Position numbers and translations under genes: made by a program. The notes under the pieces were generated by a model that saw only the letters and a list, made by a program, of their open reading frames with translations, was not told the DNA's origin and searched no databases. DNA of 64,000 nucleotides from positions 5,506,405 through 5,570,404 of the forward strand of contig NC_057004.1 of assembly GCF_000002595.2 (NCBI RefSeq). Direction: 5' to 3'. Below, piece after piece: positions 1 through 11,700 of the stretch (positions within the stretch are counted from its first letter, which is position 1; every line of letters starts with the position of its first letter). The stretch comes from Chlamydomonas reinhardtii (taxonomy: Eukaryota; Chlorophyta; Chlorophyceae; Chlamydomonadales; Chlamydomonadaceae).

Positions 1-1
1 C

Positions 2-1403
2 GCCGCCGCCGGCAGCACTGGCTACGGTGCTAGCTCCGGCTATGGTGCGAGCCAGGGCGCCTCCGGCTACCAGCAGCAATCGCAGTACGGCGCACAGGCG
101 GGCGGATACGGCGCCCAGCAGAGCTCCGGCTATGGCGCTCAGCAGCAGTCAGGCTACGGGCAGCAGCAGAGCTCCGGGTACGGTGCGCAGTCGGGCTACG
201 GTCAGCAGCAGCAGCAGCAACCCGCGGCCGCGACTGGGTACGGCAGCCAACAGGCCGCTGCCAGCAACTACCCGACCTCCTACTCGGCACCTGCGCAGGT
301 AGGCGCGCCGGGGCTTTAATGATGTTTTGTACATGCACTGTTTGTCATGGAACGTCAATGGAACGTCAATGGAACGTCAATGGAACGTCAATGGGTGCGC
401 GCGCTAGCAAGCAAGGAGGGGACTACGGTACTGGGCATTGCAGACTATCAGGGCTGAATCCTGGTGGTTGCTGTGTGAATTGTGCAGGCGTACCCGGCGT
501 CCGGGTACGGCGCAAGCACCACCACCCAGGCCGCCCCGGCCACTGGCTACGGCCAGGCCCAGACCGGGTATGGCTCACAGGCTGCGTCGGGCTACAGCCA
601 GCCAGCTACGCAGTCGTATCCGACGTCGTACGCGGCGGCACCGCAGGCAAGTTTGCACACAAACAGTTTGAAGCTCGAAACTGGTCCGTGTTCTGCGTGG
701 TGGGATGGAAGCTAAGTTTTGTCGTTTTTATTTGGCGAAGCAATTGATATAATGCGGTCCGCTCCCTCGATACACTGGTTTGCTTGCAGGCCTACGGCAG
801 CGCAGCGCAGCAGCCGGCACAACAGGCGGCACCCCAGTACAGCGCGCCCGCGCAGGCCGCCACCGGCTACAGCCAGCCGGCGGCAGCGGCAGCGGCGCAG
901 CCCGCGTACGGCGCAACCCAGGGCTACAGCCAGCAGCCGGCAGCCGGTTACGGCAGCTACAGCCAGGCTACGGTGAGTCTTTGTTACCGATGTGCGTCTG
1001 TGCCTCCTTTGCTTGAGCCTGTCCTGAATGCAGCCCTCACGCCTGCAATCTGGACTGCGCATATTGACATCGTACTTGGGTCCACACTGCCCATTCATAG
1101 GCCTACGGTCAGCAGCAGCAGCAGCAACCGCAGCAGGCGGCTTACGCTGCAGCGGCTGGCGGCTACACACAGCAGCAACAGCCCGCTGCTCAGGCCAGCT
1201 ACTCCGCTTACGGGCAGCAGCAGCAGCCTCAGCAGGCGGCACAGCAGGGGTACGCGGCGTACGGGCAGCAGCAGGCGGGCTACGGGCAGCCGCAGGCGGC
1301 GGCGCAGGTGGGCCAGAAGCGCGAGGGAGAGGCGTACGGCGCCTACGCGGCCGGTGGTTACGGTGCGGCTGCTTACGACGCGAGCAAGCGCCCGCGCTAC
1401 TAG
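2..1403 (+). CDS. Q/G/Y-rich prion-like protein, C-terminal exons (5' partial)
   Basis: Four coding exons are visible: 2-298 (continuing from before the window), 488-646, 790-972 and 1101-1403, ending in TAG. All junctions are phase 0, giving 313 residues. The sequence is almost entirely SGYG, YGQQQ, PAAA and QSGY units, like the low-complexity tails of FUS/EWS-type and some KH-domain RNA-binding proteins that form condensates. The last 30 residues change to a charged Gly/Tyr segment ending KRPRY, which could act as a basic C-terminal signal. Each exon after the first begins Ala-Tyr, so the exons look like duplicates of one unit. Intron 2 has a GC donor. No folded domain lies inside the window, so an RNA-binding role is inferred only from the tail; the defining domains would be upstream of base 1. 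Confidence 0.72.
347..394. repeat. 11-bp tandem repeat in intron 1
   Basis: Four perfect head-to-tail copies of ATGGAACGTCA plus four further bases lie in the intron between exons 1 and 2 of the Q/G/Y-rich gene. The unit is not a multiple of three and is intronic. No function is evident. Confidence 0.9.
647..789 (+). other. GC-AG intron
   Basis: The intron between exons 2 and 3 of the Q/G/Y-rich gene starts CAG|GCAAGT and ends TTGCAG. Apart from the C in the GC dinucleotide the donor is a perfect match to consensus. Retaining the intron would add unrelated sequence and a stop, whereas the GC-AG splice joins two repeat-rich exons in phase 0. GC donors are a known minor class of U2 introns. 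Confidence 0.75.
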
Positions 1404-3339
1404 ACCTACCAACCACCACCCTCCCACCTACACCAACTCCTCCTTCCACCTTGCGCGTATAGCAATAGCACACCAGCACGGTGCGGCCTCTGCTTGGGTG
1501 CCTGCGTGCCCCAGTCCCCGGGAAGGGAGGTATGAACAGGGTGCGCTCGCGGCAGCAGGGCGGGACGTTGTGTCCCAGGTGCTTGGGGTATTAGGGTTTG
1601 GCAAGGTGTTGCTGTTGTGCTAAATGCGGAGCTCTCCGCACTACGCCCGGGGTTGGTTTTGGGGTTGACGGTCATGTGGGTCAAGTGTGACGTAATGGTC
1701 TCTCGCGTCGGTCCTGGGCCATGGGTTGCCGCTGTTTCTCGGGGTTCCACCTTGCGCTGAACAGCGCTCTAGTAGCAATGGATTGCGTGGCTGGGAAGTA
1801 AACGCCGCGCTGTGTGTGGTGCGGTGCTGATGCAAGACTTGACTAAGGCAAGCACGCGCGGGCTGCGGACGTAGGAAGGAGGGTGGCTGGACTGAGGATA
1901 GCACGATGTTGGACACAACATGAGGGGTACAGGGTGAAGGCGTGGGAGCAAAACTCGGGAACATGTTATGCACATCAGCTTCCGCCATACCCCTGCTACG
2001 CATCAGCTAGGCTTCAGGCCCATGCCGACGCCGCTAACCATAACGGCGTCAACCCCCGCCATGTGTCCATGTGGCGAGCCGCGTGGAGGATGCTGCTCCC
2101 GGCAAAGCGGCCGGGTCGTCGTGGACATCCAGCGGCGATTGAAGCGCCACAACAACGGTACCCCCAAGGCGCCAGCGTTCCGGTATGGTGCCTGGGTTTC
2201 GGGACCGGTAATCGATGGTCATCTGGGTCACTGGACGAGTAGCAGCTCACGGGCGAGGGCTTCAGATTGACGGCGTGGTGGGTGGATGGGTTGCAAGACA
2301 ACCTGAGGCGTGTATGCAGTACAAGGCTGGGTTCATACTCGCGTCTTTCGGTTGGTGTCCATGAAGTGGGATTATGGTGCGAGGGGCCGGTGCGATGCCT
2401 GGCTGGGGTCATAAGGGTTGACGATTGCCATCCACGTGAGCGGGCTAAGTCGGGTTACCCACTGGTTGTACATCTGGGCATTGGGTCCATCGCTTCAGGA
2501 CATGGGGATTCAGGACAAGCTGCAATGGGGTGATTTGGGGATGAGGAACAGCCGACAGAAGATGGGCCTTGGCAGTAGCTGCTGCAGACTCTGGACTCCC
2601 GCACCCTCCAGAGCCCTAACCTGTGCAGGAGGCGCACTCACAGGGCGGCCAGTCACTCGAGCTCAGCAGAGTCAACGGTATGACGTGGACGATTGACCTG
2701 CAGCAGCTCGCGAGTCCAGCCAGCTGGCGCCTGCGTTCAGGAAAGATGCTGTCCGGGTGACGAGTACAGGATCACAGGGAGGGTACAGTAATGTGGTCGA
2801 GGGGCTGGGTCGTTCACTCGTGATGCTTGCACCGCTCCAATGGCAGATGTTGAGCGTCCCTGTGGTTGTGCCGGTCAGTTGCAATACTGCAATACGTGGC
2901 AGGGGTGAACCCCAACGGAGGCCAATGGCAACCCATGTAAACAAAAGCGGAGGTGTGGGCCTGTGTGGGTGTGCGATGGGTACGAATTCACCTTGTGCGC
3001 CACGGCGCCACCGCGCTGGTTGACCTCAGGCCCTCAGCGCAGCCTAGCGCAGCAGTGCGGCGTGGGGCTCGGAGCCAGAGCTGTTTCTCAATTGTGGTAA
3101 TGAATGAACCGACTGGGGGAGCCCGACAGCCCGCTCGGGGACTGCCCAGGCCTCGGGACGCGGGCGGCATGGTCCAGGCCCAACCGCAGTAGCAGATCTC
3201 CAGCACAAGGCAGCAGCTACCAATTGCTCAGAATGTTGCATACATACTTTAGCGCCTTCAGTATTACTCTGGTCTTGGTATTATCGTGACAGACCGCAAC
3301 AACTTTCAGCACATCGTTTCGCGCTCACAGCTTGCCAAG
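1404..3339 (+). other. Long 3' UTR, intergenic sequence and next 5' UTR
   Basis: No convincing coding exon was found; open frames here lack splice context or family resemblance. The first TGTAA on the plus strand is at 2936-2940, which would give the upstream gene a 3' UTR of about 1.5 kb. The rest is the leader of the hydrolase gene starting at 3340. Confidence 0.5.
2936..2940 (+). terminator. Candidate TGTAA poly(A) signal
   Basis: TGTAA is the usual volvocine polyadenylation signal. This is the first one downstream of the stop at 1403 and precedes the next gene by 400 bp. Confidence 0.4.
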
Positions 3340-5639
3340 ATGGTGAAGACTACAAGCCACTTCACTAACAAACGTGGCCAGAAGCTCTATTGGGTTGCGC
3401 ACGTGCCCGACAGCGGCGAGGTCAAAGCTGTGTTGTGCTGGCATCACGGTCTGGGAGGTGAGACTAGACGGACTTCGTACGTAAACCCTCTGTTGACGGA
3501 TTATGACGCAAAGGTTATGATCGCGCTTGTGTTAGACCTTGAGGCGCCTTAGCCTTGGTCCATGTCTGAACGCCTGAATTGCTGACGAGCGTTTTCCCCC
3601 CCGCGCTGCATCATCGCATCGACTTATCGGCTACAGAGTACATCGATCGCTTTGATGCAAGTAAGTATACCCAGGCACTGGCTCATATTGGTGGCAGTTG
3701 CTGACAGCCCCCGGTTGTGCCCCCGTTGTTCTCCCGACCTTGGCCCTCTTGCGCCGTGCGCCTTGGCGGTTGGCCGTGCTTTGTATCTGTACACGTGCCA
3801 GGCATGCATTGTCGTGTCCTTAACCTTCGGATGCACGAACAACGTGCCTGCAGCCTTCAAGGTGTGGGCGGACGCCGGCATTGCCGTGTATGGCTTCGAT
3901 GTTCACGGCATGGGTCTATCGGAGCCGTCTAAGGCATCTGATCGCATCCTGGTCAAGAAGTTTGACTATCTGCCGGAGGACGCCATCCACTTTCTGGAGG
4001 AGGTGCTGCAGGTGAGACCTTGATGGCAGGGACCTAGGCGCTTGGTGGGCGCCAGGCTGCTCCGCACGCCAGCTCTCCAACGCACAACGCCTCATGCTCC
4101 CTCTATGCATTACCACACCTACCGTATACCCGCTAACCCAGCCGCTTGCCCTGCCCCGCCCGCGCCACCATCTTCGCACCTGCAACCGCAGCCAGCTTTG
4201 AAGGCTAACGGCACCGACTCCAAGCCGTTGTTCATGGCGGGCAACAGCCTGGGCGGGCTGGTGGGCAGCCATGTGGTGTTGCGGCGGCCCGACACCTTCG
4301 CCGGACTGCTCATGCAGTCGCCAGGTGAGCGTGGGTGCCGGAGACCCCGTGCGGTCATGCTGGAGTCGTGCTGGGGTCGTGGGGTCATAGATGCGAACGT
4401 ACGCCAGCAAGGGTCCCGCGCTCATGTGCCTTCCCTGCCGTCGTGCCCCTCTGCAGCCATCGACGTGGAGTGGACGCCCATCCTCAAGTTCCAGGCCGCA
4501 GTCGGAAACAGTGAGTTCGGGTGTGTCGCCAGTACTACTACGCACATCCACCCTAGGTCATCCAGAGCTATGGTTGTTTGCATCATTCCCACGGAGGGGG
4601 TGCGTCCCAGCCTGTTGTCAACGCCGCTCCACGCCCGCGCCCCCTCTGCCTCCGTGGCCAACCGCGCCAACCGCCCTACCCGCGCACACACCCTGTGCCC
4701 GCAGTCCTGGCCGCCATGGTGCCTCGCGCGCACCTGGTGCCGGCGGTGCGGCCGGAGGACATGAGCCAGGACCCGGCGGTGGTACAGGCCTACCTGGACG
4801 ACCCGCTCATCCCCAAGGGCAACGTCAAGGCGCAGACCGGCAATGAGTGCCTGAAGGTGCGGTGCGGCGGCGTCCTGGCGGGCGGGCGGCCTGCCTGGCG
4901 GGCGGGCGGGCGGGCGGCACGGCGGGCGGGTTGTGGGGGTCAAGCATGGCGTGGAGCGGATGGGGTGGGGCACGTAGGAGGTGGCATGTGCGTGGGAAGA
5001 GGGAGCTGCGGTGATCATGAGGATCAGCACCGCTGGGAGCAGTGCTCTTCGCTGCGGCAGTGGTGATGATGTGGGTTCGGCTAATGGCGCCTTAACCGGT
5101 ACAGGTGTTAGAAAGAACGGCCCGTGTGTTGGAGGAAAGGGCCCGGGCGCAGCTGCTGGTGCCGGCAATGACGATTGACGTCTTGCCGTGTTGCACGCAA
5201 CCCCCCTCCCCATGCACAGGGCTTCCGCGCTCTGGTGCCGCTGCGCAAGCAGTTTAAGCTCCCCATCTATGCTGTGCACGGTACAGACGACAAGTGCACC
5301 AGTCTCCCGGTAGGTGCCGCAAGGGCGTGGCGCGTTTGGCAGCAAAAGCACACCACCCGCAGGAGCACCTTGCAAGTTACAGCGCAACACCCGTACGGTT
5401 CCATCCCAAGTGCATAGCCTCGATGCAGCTGTCTCCGACGCTCAATCTCGGCCCCGCCGTCACGTGTGTCCGCCGCACCGCACCACCCACAGGCACTGCG
5501 CGAGCACCTGAAGCACGTGAGCAGCAGCGACGTGACGCTGAAGGAGGTGCCGCAGGGCCGCCACGAGCTGCTGTTCGGGCCGGAGAAGGAGGAGGTGCGG
5601 GCGGAGATGCGCGACTGGATCCTGGCGCACGCCAAGTGA
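3340..5639 (+). CDS. Monoacylglycerol lipase-type alpha/beta hydrolase
   Basis: Eight exons are supported by phase and family alignment: 3340-3457, 3637-3660 (24 nt), 3854-4011, 4192-4324, 4457-4510, 4705-4856, 5220-5309 and 5493-5639, giving 291 residues. The ATG at 3340 gives MVKTTSHFTNKRG; the open frame begins slightly earlier but has no other ATG. Family marks in order are the oxyanion HHGLG, then YGFDVHGMGLSEPS, the nucleophile elbow GNSLGG, an acidic residue in VHGTDDKCT and a histidine in QGRHELLF. This is the Ser-Asp-His set of lysophospholipase/monoacylglycerol lipases and plant caffeoylshikimate esterase relatives (Hydrolase_4). The length is typical. The likely role is hydrolysis of a monoacylglycerol or lysolipid ester; the true substrate cannot be read from sequence. 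No signal or transit peptide is evident. Confidence 0.88.
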
Positions 5640-6568
5640 GGTCTTGACGGGTGTCTAGGCTAGCCACTTGTGGTGGTGTGTGGCGGGGGCGCATGTGGCC
5701 GGAGCACATGCCGGGGGCTGAGGGGTTTCCGAGTATCGGGGATCGTCGTGCTAAGGTGAGGGGCTGTATCGCGCGCAGCGGTCGAAGACGGCAATGACTA
5801 TGGACTTACGGGTTCTGAACGCCAATCAAGGGAGGCAGAAGCAGAGCTGGGACGGTGTGCTGGCCGTGTGATTACTTGCAAGAACGGGCTGGCCCCACAG
5901 TATAGCCAGCAGATGGTGGATACTGTTTATTTGTGACACTGTGTCGGATGTTATGCTCACCTGGTCTTCATGTGAGGGATTTCTTCAGAAATTGAGACGG
6001 CATGGCCGCGTGGGATGGTGAGGTGCGCAGCGCAAGGCAGGCGTGATGTGTGCAAAGCGGTGGGATAGGCTTCCACCTTCGCATTTACCGTGATATATCC
6101 GGCGTGCTGCCTGGACACAATAAGTATTGTATCGATGCGCCATTGAGCTAGATAGTAAGATATGGAGGCAGGAGTGCAGGACATCTGCGTCGCCCTGCGT
6201 GCTGAGGGAAGGCGAAGCCACATAGATGCAACAGTGCAAGAGCAAGGTGGTGAGACTTGTAAGAGCGGCAAGCCTCCGAACCCGCTGGCTAGTGGCTACC
6301 GCCGTAGCAACATAATGCTCAGTTGGTCGCGTCCTCTACAATCAACAGCACGAAAGGCGGCTGGCACAAACAAACAGCGAATATCGGGCTAAAGGGCTGG
6401 CACGGCCGGCTGGAGCGGGATGAGCGCATGTGTGTGTGGGAGGGTGACCTGACGCACCAAACTTAAAGCTCATTCCGTTCCAATAGTGCGTATAACTTAG
6501 GTTCCACGAAACAACTTTTTCTTACAGTTCAAGCTCGGTGCTCTTCAGAGCGCGTTTCCTAGTTTAGG
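5640..6568 (+). other. 3' UTR of hydrolase and 5' UTR of Sep15-family gene
   Basis: A TGTAA at 6258-6262 is the probable end of the hydrolase transcript. The remaining 300 bp upstream of 6569 would contain the promoter and leader of the next gene. No exon or RNA gene was recognised. Confidence 0.5.
6258..6262 (+). terminator. Candidate TGTAA poly(A) signal of the hydrolase gene
   Basis: It is the first TGTAA after the stop at 5639, giving a 3' UTR of about 630 nt. Confidence 0.55.
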
Positions 6569-8108
6569 ATGCCAAACTGGACGTCGTTCGCGTGCTTGTT
6601 ACTTGCGCTCCTTGTAGCCGGATCTAACGCCGTCGATGACAAGCAAACGAAATGCAGCGAGCTAGGCTTCATCAACCCGGCGTGCTCAGACTGCGAGTTG
6701 CTGTCGCAATTTGTGAAAGATGAGGAGCTGGTGCGAGACTGCAAGGGATGCTGCGTACAGGACGAGGCGGTCAAGAAGTACACCAAGGTGTGAAAGGGGG
6801 GAGTGCCGGTTGTGTTGCGAACCTTGGGGCTGTGGGGCGGACGGCGCATAGGCACGCGGCGGGAGGAGCTGCCCTCTCCGGGTTGCGCTCAGTGCGGCAT
6901 GTGAAGCATGGCCTCTGGGCACCGCTGTGCAAGCGAGCTGAATTTTCGGTGCATGGAGCATAGAAGGACTGGGGTGCTTACGGAAGCGGAGCAGGATCAG
7001 ATGCCCAACGTATTGTGTGCGTGGTGTGTTGAGTATGGGAGGGCGCACAGGGCATTCCGCGCGGCGCTTTAATGGTTCAATGTCTGCCCTGTGTCTTGCA
7101 TGTCTTCCTCGCGGTTGCTACTTGCAGGCGGAGCTCATCATCGACCAGTGGCGTGCCAGGTGTGTGGCGGGGACCCCTCATGGCAGAGTGTTGCTAGGGG
7201 TGATGTACTGATGTGCGGCGCGGTTCGGGGTGCGTGGGGCGCGTAGCAGCTGGACGCGTTTGTGAGGCACGTGCCGGTGGCGGCATTGCCGTAGGGATGG
7301 TTGCGGCCTGTCGTGACCCTACTGCGTAGCTCCCGCAAATAGTTACAAGGTGCTGGCGCACCTTCTCTGGTGCCTATACATCCAACCGCTGGGAAACGAC
7401 TTCCCTACTCGTGTCCGTCAGGCGCTCTCCTAGCAGGCCAGTCCCATACCTACCCTATCCCTGCCCCTACCCTATTCGGCTATCCCCCACACAGCACGCT
7501 GCAGCAGATCAAGGACTTTATTGATAAGCGGGCCGCGTCCTTCGCGCCCCACCTCAAGGTGCGGTGCGGTCATATTGATAGCACAAAGCGAAATTAGCGT
7601 GCCGCGCACTGCTCTGCAGCAGTATGACGTTAGGCCCGCGTCATGTGCAACAGAGACGTTAGGCCCGCGTCATGTGCAACAGAGCAGGTGTACCACGGTT
7701 TCAGTGTGTCAACACAGCCACCGCATGTAACAAGCTGTGCAAGATGGCATCTGACGCGCCCCACCGTCTCTGTTTGCCAGCCATGCGAATGCAGACTAGT
7801 GACCCCACCCCCGTCCTAGCGCCTCCTGGTCTTTGTCTGACTGGGGATGGCGAGACTCCACACCCCACCCTTGCTTCGCGCGTCTGCACACCCGTTACTC
7901 GCAGGTTGCGTACACGCACGGCGCGACGCCCAAGATCCGGCTCAGCGGCGGTGTGGACGGCGCGCCCAGCGAGACAGTGCGCATTGACAACTGGAAGGCG
8001 GACCACATCGCCGAATTCCTGGACCAGCGCCTGGAGCGCAGCGCGGCGGCGGCGGCGGCGGCCAAGGGCAGCAAGGACAAGGCAGGCAGCAAGAAGAACA
8101 TCAAGTAG
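6569..8108 (+). CDS. SELENOF/Sep15-family ER thioredoxin-like protein
   Basis: Four exons: 6569-6787, 7128-7159, 7495-7558 and 7905-8108, giving 172 residues (human SELENOF is about 165). It opens with a clear signal peptide (MPNWTSFACLLLALLVAG). Next comes the family's cysteine-rich module, CSELGFINPACSDC followed by CKGCC, which in animals binds the folding sensor UGGT in the ER. The C-terminal half matches the thioredoxin-like fold, with QIKDFIDKRAASF, TPKIRL and TVRIDNWK, the last being close to plant members. The redox motif is missing: where animals have CGU and plants keep one Cys, this protein reads ELIIDQWRAS. No stop codon needing selenocysteine is present. The tail is Lys-rich and has no KDEL. 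The expected role is ER glycoprotein folding control, but without thiol chemistry. Confidence 0.85.
7626..7683. repeat. 29-bp direct tandem duplication in an intron
   Basis: Two identical, adjacent 29-bp units (7626-7654 and 7655-7683) lie in intron 3 of the Sep15-family gene. The identity suggests a recent slippage-type duplication. Confidence 0.9.
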
Positions 8109-8408
8109 GGGGCTAGGAGGCGAAAAATGGCCGTGGGGTGTCCCTAAGTTTACGGCCTGCCAAAGGTTGACGGCGTCATCAGGGCGGTGGGTGGGCGTCG
8201 TCGGCAATGGCCGTCAGGCAGGACCTGTTTGCGGCAATGGCTTGCAGTGGCGGTCGGGTTGGTAAGTGTGCTGCTCGCAGGCCGCGCATAAACGTTCAGA
8301 CTCCGGGGTCATGCAGGCTTCGGGATCGCGTGTTGCGTGCACGGGCTTGCCGTGGTGTGGAGGATTTAATAGTGTGGTAAGCTGCCGGCACCGAGATGAC
8401 TTATTCTG

Positions 8409-8413
8409 TGTAA
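8409..8413 (+). terminator. TGTAA poly(A) signal of the Sep15-family gene
   Basis: First TGTAA after the stop at 8108; it gives a 3' UTR of about 320 nt. Confidence 0.65.
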
Positions 8414-8476
8414 CAATTTATACGGCTTACTGTTGAATTCCCGCCTTCCAGCACCCTACCTCGTCAGCACCCTGCA

Positions 8477-8481
8477 TTACA
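8477..8481 (-). terminator. TGTAA poly(A) signal of the alanine-rich gene
   Basis: TTACA on the plus strand, so TGTAA on the minus strand, 254 nt beyond the stop codon at 8735. Confidence 0.6.
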
Positions 8482-8734
8482 CTGCACGCCTTTCCCATCC
8501 CAGCCGGACCCGCCGCTGAAGGAGCACTCCTCAATGCCGCATAAGCCAGTGCTTGAGCGCTTGAGCTGCAGTCCCACAGCCTGCTACCACAAATCAAGCC
8601 TTGTTTTTGTCATGCCACTGCCCTACCTGACCTAGGCACAAGCATCCTCCCACATTCGCCTCTCTACCCAGTCATCGCTTGCAGTTTCTATACGCCCGCG
8701 AGTACCGCAGCTGCTATTCCTCCAGGTTCTACTG

Positions 8735-11700
8735 CTATTGCTGCTGGGGCTGCTGCAGCGGCGGCAGCATCAGATCCGCCACCAGCCGCTCGTTGGCGGC
8801 CAGCGCCTCCGCCGCCTCGGCCTTGAGGCGGCTGATGCGGTCGCGCAGCATGGGGTTGTCAAGCCGCACCAGCCGGTTGGAGGTGAGCGCGGCCTGTGGG
8901 AATGAGCGGCGCCGTTGGGGAGACAAGACAAGAATGGGCTGGGTACGAGAATGTGAGGCGGGCAAATGTGAAGATGTGGGCTCGCAACGGGTGCAGCTTG
9001 TGGGTGCAGTTCCACTTGGTCCATCCTTCACGGGTCCCCACGTCCCCTGCCTCAGTTGCGCACCTGCACGCGCAGGTCCAGCACCTCGTCCCGCATGGCC
9101 TGCGCCTCCAGCAGCATCTGTGCGGGTGGCCGCACACACGCGTGGGAAATGGGGCAAAGGTGAGCCTGGTCGGTCAGGATTTGCTACCCTGCGACCACGC
9201 TGCTCAGCCCCAAAGCACTTATACTTACCATCTCTAGCGCCTTGATGGGGTCACCAAGGCGCACCGCCAGATTGGCGCCCGGCGGCGCCGCCGCAGCCGG
9301 CGGCGGCGCCAGACCTAACCGCCCGCTGCCACTAAAATCCGGTGCCTTTAATGGCATGCCCAGGCCCCCAGGCGACGGCTCCAGTGCGCCCGACACCCCC
9401 GCTGCCATTGCCGGGAACGGGGCGCCGCTGGTCGGTGTCACCGCAGTGGAGCCCGCGGCAGCGCCCGCGGGCCCACAGCCGCCGCCAGGCCCCGTGATGG
9501 TCCAGGCGGGACGTACGCTCACCGGCGGCGTCACGGAGGTGCCGGCGTCGGCAAAGGTGAAGGACACTGCGAGCGCCGGCGCCGCCGCCGGCGCAGCAGC
9601 GACCGGTACCGCGGGCTGCACTGGCTGCAGCCCCACCGCTGGCGGCGTTGGCGCGGGCGCGGGCGCGGCGGGCGCCAGAGGCGGCGTGTGCAGCACTGGC
9701 GTCACAAGGCTGGGCGTTGCGGGCAGTGCCTGGCGCGCCATCAGCGAAGGTGGTGCATCGGCTGCATGGAGCCTGCTGGGCCCGTGTGTGTGCGGCGGGC
9801 GGGGCTGTGGCACCGGTAGCGGCGGAGTGACCACGGCCGTGGCGGCGGCGGGCATGGTCACAACCTCCAGAATTGGCAGACTCGCGGCCGGGACGTCGGC
9901 CGGAGGTGCGGGCGCAGTTGCGGGTGCGTGCGGGACCTTGGGCGGCTCGGACGGCCCGGCAGCACCCACAGGCGGCTGGTTGGCAGGAGCACCGTGGCGC
10001 CCTAGCCCCAGCGCACGGAGCCCGCCGCCGGCGTCGGCTTTGGGCGGCGGTGCGCCGTTGCTGAGGGGTGCAGCCGCTGCCGAGGCTGCCACTGGCGCCA
10101 CTGACTGCAGCGGCTGCGTCTGCCGCTGCAGCGGAAGCTGCGGCCGCAGAATGGGCGCACTGCTGGCCCCGGCACTGCCACTGGCAGCGCCGGCACCGGC
10201 TGTAGCACCGAGCACTGGCCTGGACGGCTGCAGCAGCGGCATGGGCTGCACTGCCTGTGGCTGCGGCTGTGGAGCTGGTGCCGTGCCTGGGGGCGCGAGC
10301 GTCGGTCGACGCATTGCTGGCCCGGCAAGCCCCAGCATCCCCACAGCTGGTGCCGGCGCGGCAGTGAACACCGGCGGCGGTGGCGCAGATGCCACGGGCA
10401 GGTGCAGCGCCGCTCCGCCGCCTGAGGTGCTGGCGCCGCCACCCAGGGTTCCGCGGGATGCGCCAGTCAGCGCAGCCGCTGCGGTGCTGAGTACAGCCGG
10501 CGTAGCAGCGGCAGCGGTTTTAGGCGCTGGCGGCAGGGGCTGGGGCAGCGTTAGTACACGTGCTGGCAGAGGGCCGCCCGGACCGCGCATTGCCGCCACC
10601 GCGGGTTGCTCCGCCGGCTGCTGTGCCCTAACCGGAGCTGGCGCGGTGGCAGGCGCATCCGTAACCGCGGCCGTGCTCGCCATGATGACGGGTGTAGGCT
10701 CTGCTGCTGCCGGCGTCGCCGTTACTTGTTGCGCTGCGGCAGCAGCCTCGGCAGCCTCCTTGGCCTCGCAATCAGCATGAGCGCGCGCCTCAGCCGCCTC
10801 AGCCTGCCGTTTGGCCTCCTGCTGCCTGGTCAACGTGTCGGCAGCAGCCTGCCGCTCCCCTTGCTCTGCCTCCGCCTGCTGCGCCTGAACCGGCGCCGCC
10901 GCCTGTACCTTTGCCTGGTGCATTGCTGCTTCAGCCGCAGCTACGTTAGCGACCTCCGCAGCGGCTGCTTGCTGCGCTACCTTCTCGGCCTCTACCGCCC
11001 GCTGAATCGCAGCCGCGGCGGCGGCGGCCTGTCGCGCGGCCTCCGCCTCAGCCGCCTGATGCGACGCCGCTTCCGCCGCACGCGCCTCCTCGGCTTGCCG
11101 TGCCGCTGCAGCTGCTGCCTGCTCCATCTGTGCCTGCTGCTGAGCTGCCGCTGCCACTGCAGCTGCCTCAGCCGCGGTGGCGGCAGCCTGTGCTGCTGCC
11201 TCTTGCACAAGCCCCGCCTGCTGCCGAGCCTCCGCCGCTGCAGCGGCAGCCTGCTGCTCAGCAGCCAGAGCCGCAGCCGTGGAAGCGTCGTCCTGCAACT
11301 GCGGCGCCGCGCCCTGCTGCACTACGCTGCCCTCCTCGTTTGCGCCGGCGCCGGCACTGGTGTCGGCCGCAGCGGCTGTGGCAGCGTGTGGTATGAGTCC
11401 GGTGATGGCGCTATCGACTCCGCCGCCCTCGTCGCCGTCGTCCATGCCCAGCAGGAGCGCATTAATGTCGTCTGCGGGTCATACGTGTAACGTGCAATGG
11501 GATGGGATCAGACTACGGGAGCGCAAGCGAAGGCAAACCGTTGCGGGGAACCCGCTGACAAAGACTTGCACACGCATGCGTCAACCTAGCTGTCACCTGG
11601 GTCCAACCGCACTCATCACCCGCGGCCTTTTGCTCATCACGCACCATCGTCGTCCACCAGGCCGGCAGGAGTGCCAGCGCCGGCTTTGGGCCCCGCGGCG

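Larger units (their letters stand above)
8109..8734. other. Convergent 3' UTR region
   Basis: The Sep15-family gene (+) and the alanine-rich gene (-) end here tail to tail. Their TGTAA signals at 8409-8413 (+) and 8477-8481 (-) are only about 65 bp apart. No exon was seen between them. Confidence 0.6.

Noticed and set aside
712-1479. Minus-strand 255-codon frame over the Q/G/Y-rich exons
   Set aside because: Composition is the complement of repeat-rich coding sequence and it crosses the well-supported plus-strand splice sites.
4862-4930. GGCG-rich tract as a regulatory element
   Set aside because: A simple GGCG repeat in a lipase intron, common in this GC-rich genome; no further support.
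9242-10780. Plus-strand 512-codon open frame rich in Ala/Gly/Pro
   Set aside because: Antisense shadow of the 2.2-kb exon of the minus-strand alanine-rich gene. GC bias keeps it open; it has no splice context or family resemblance.
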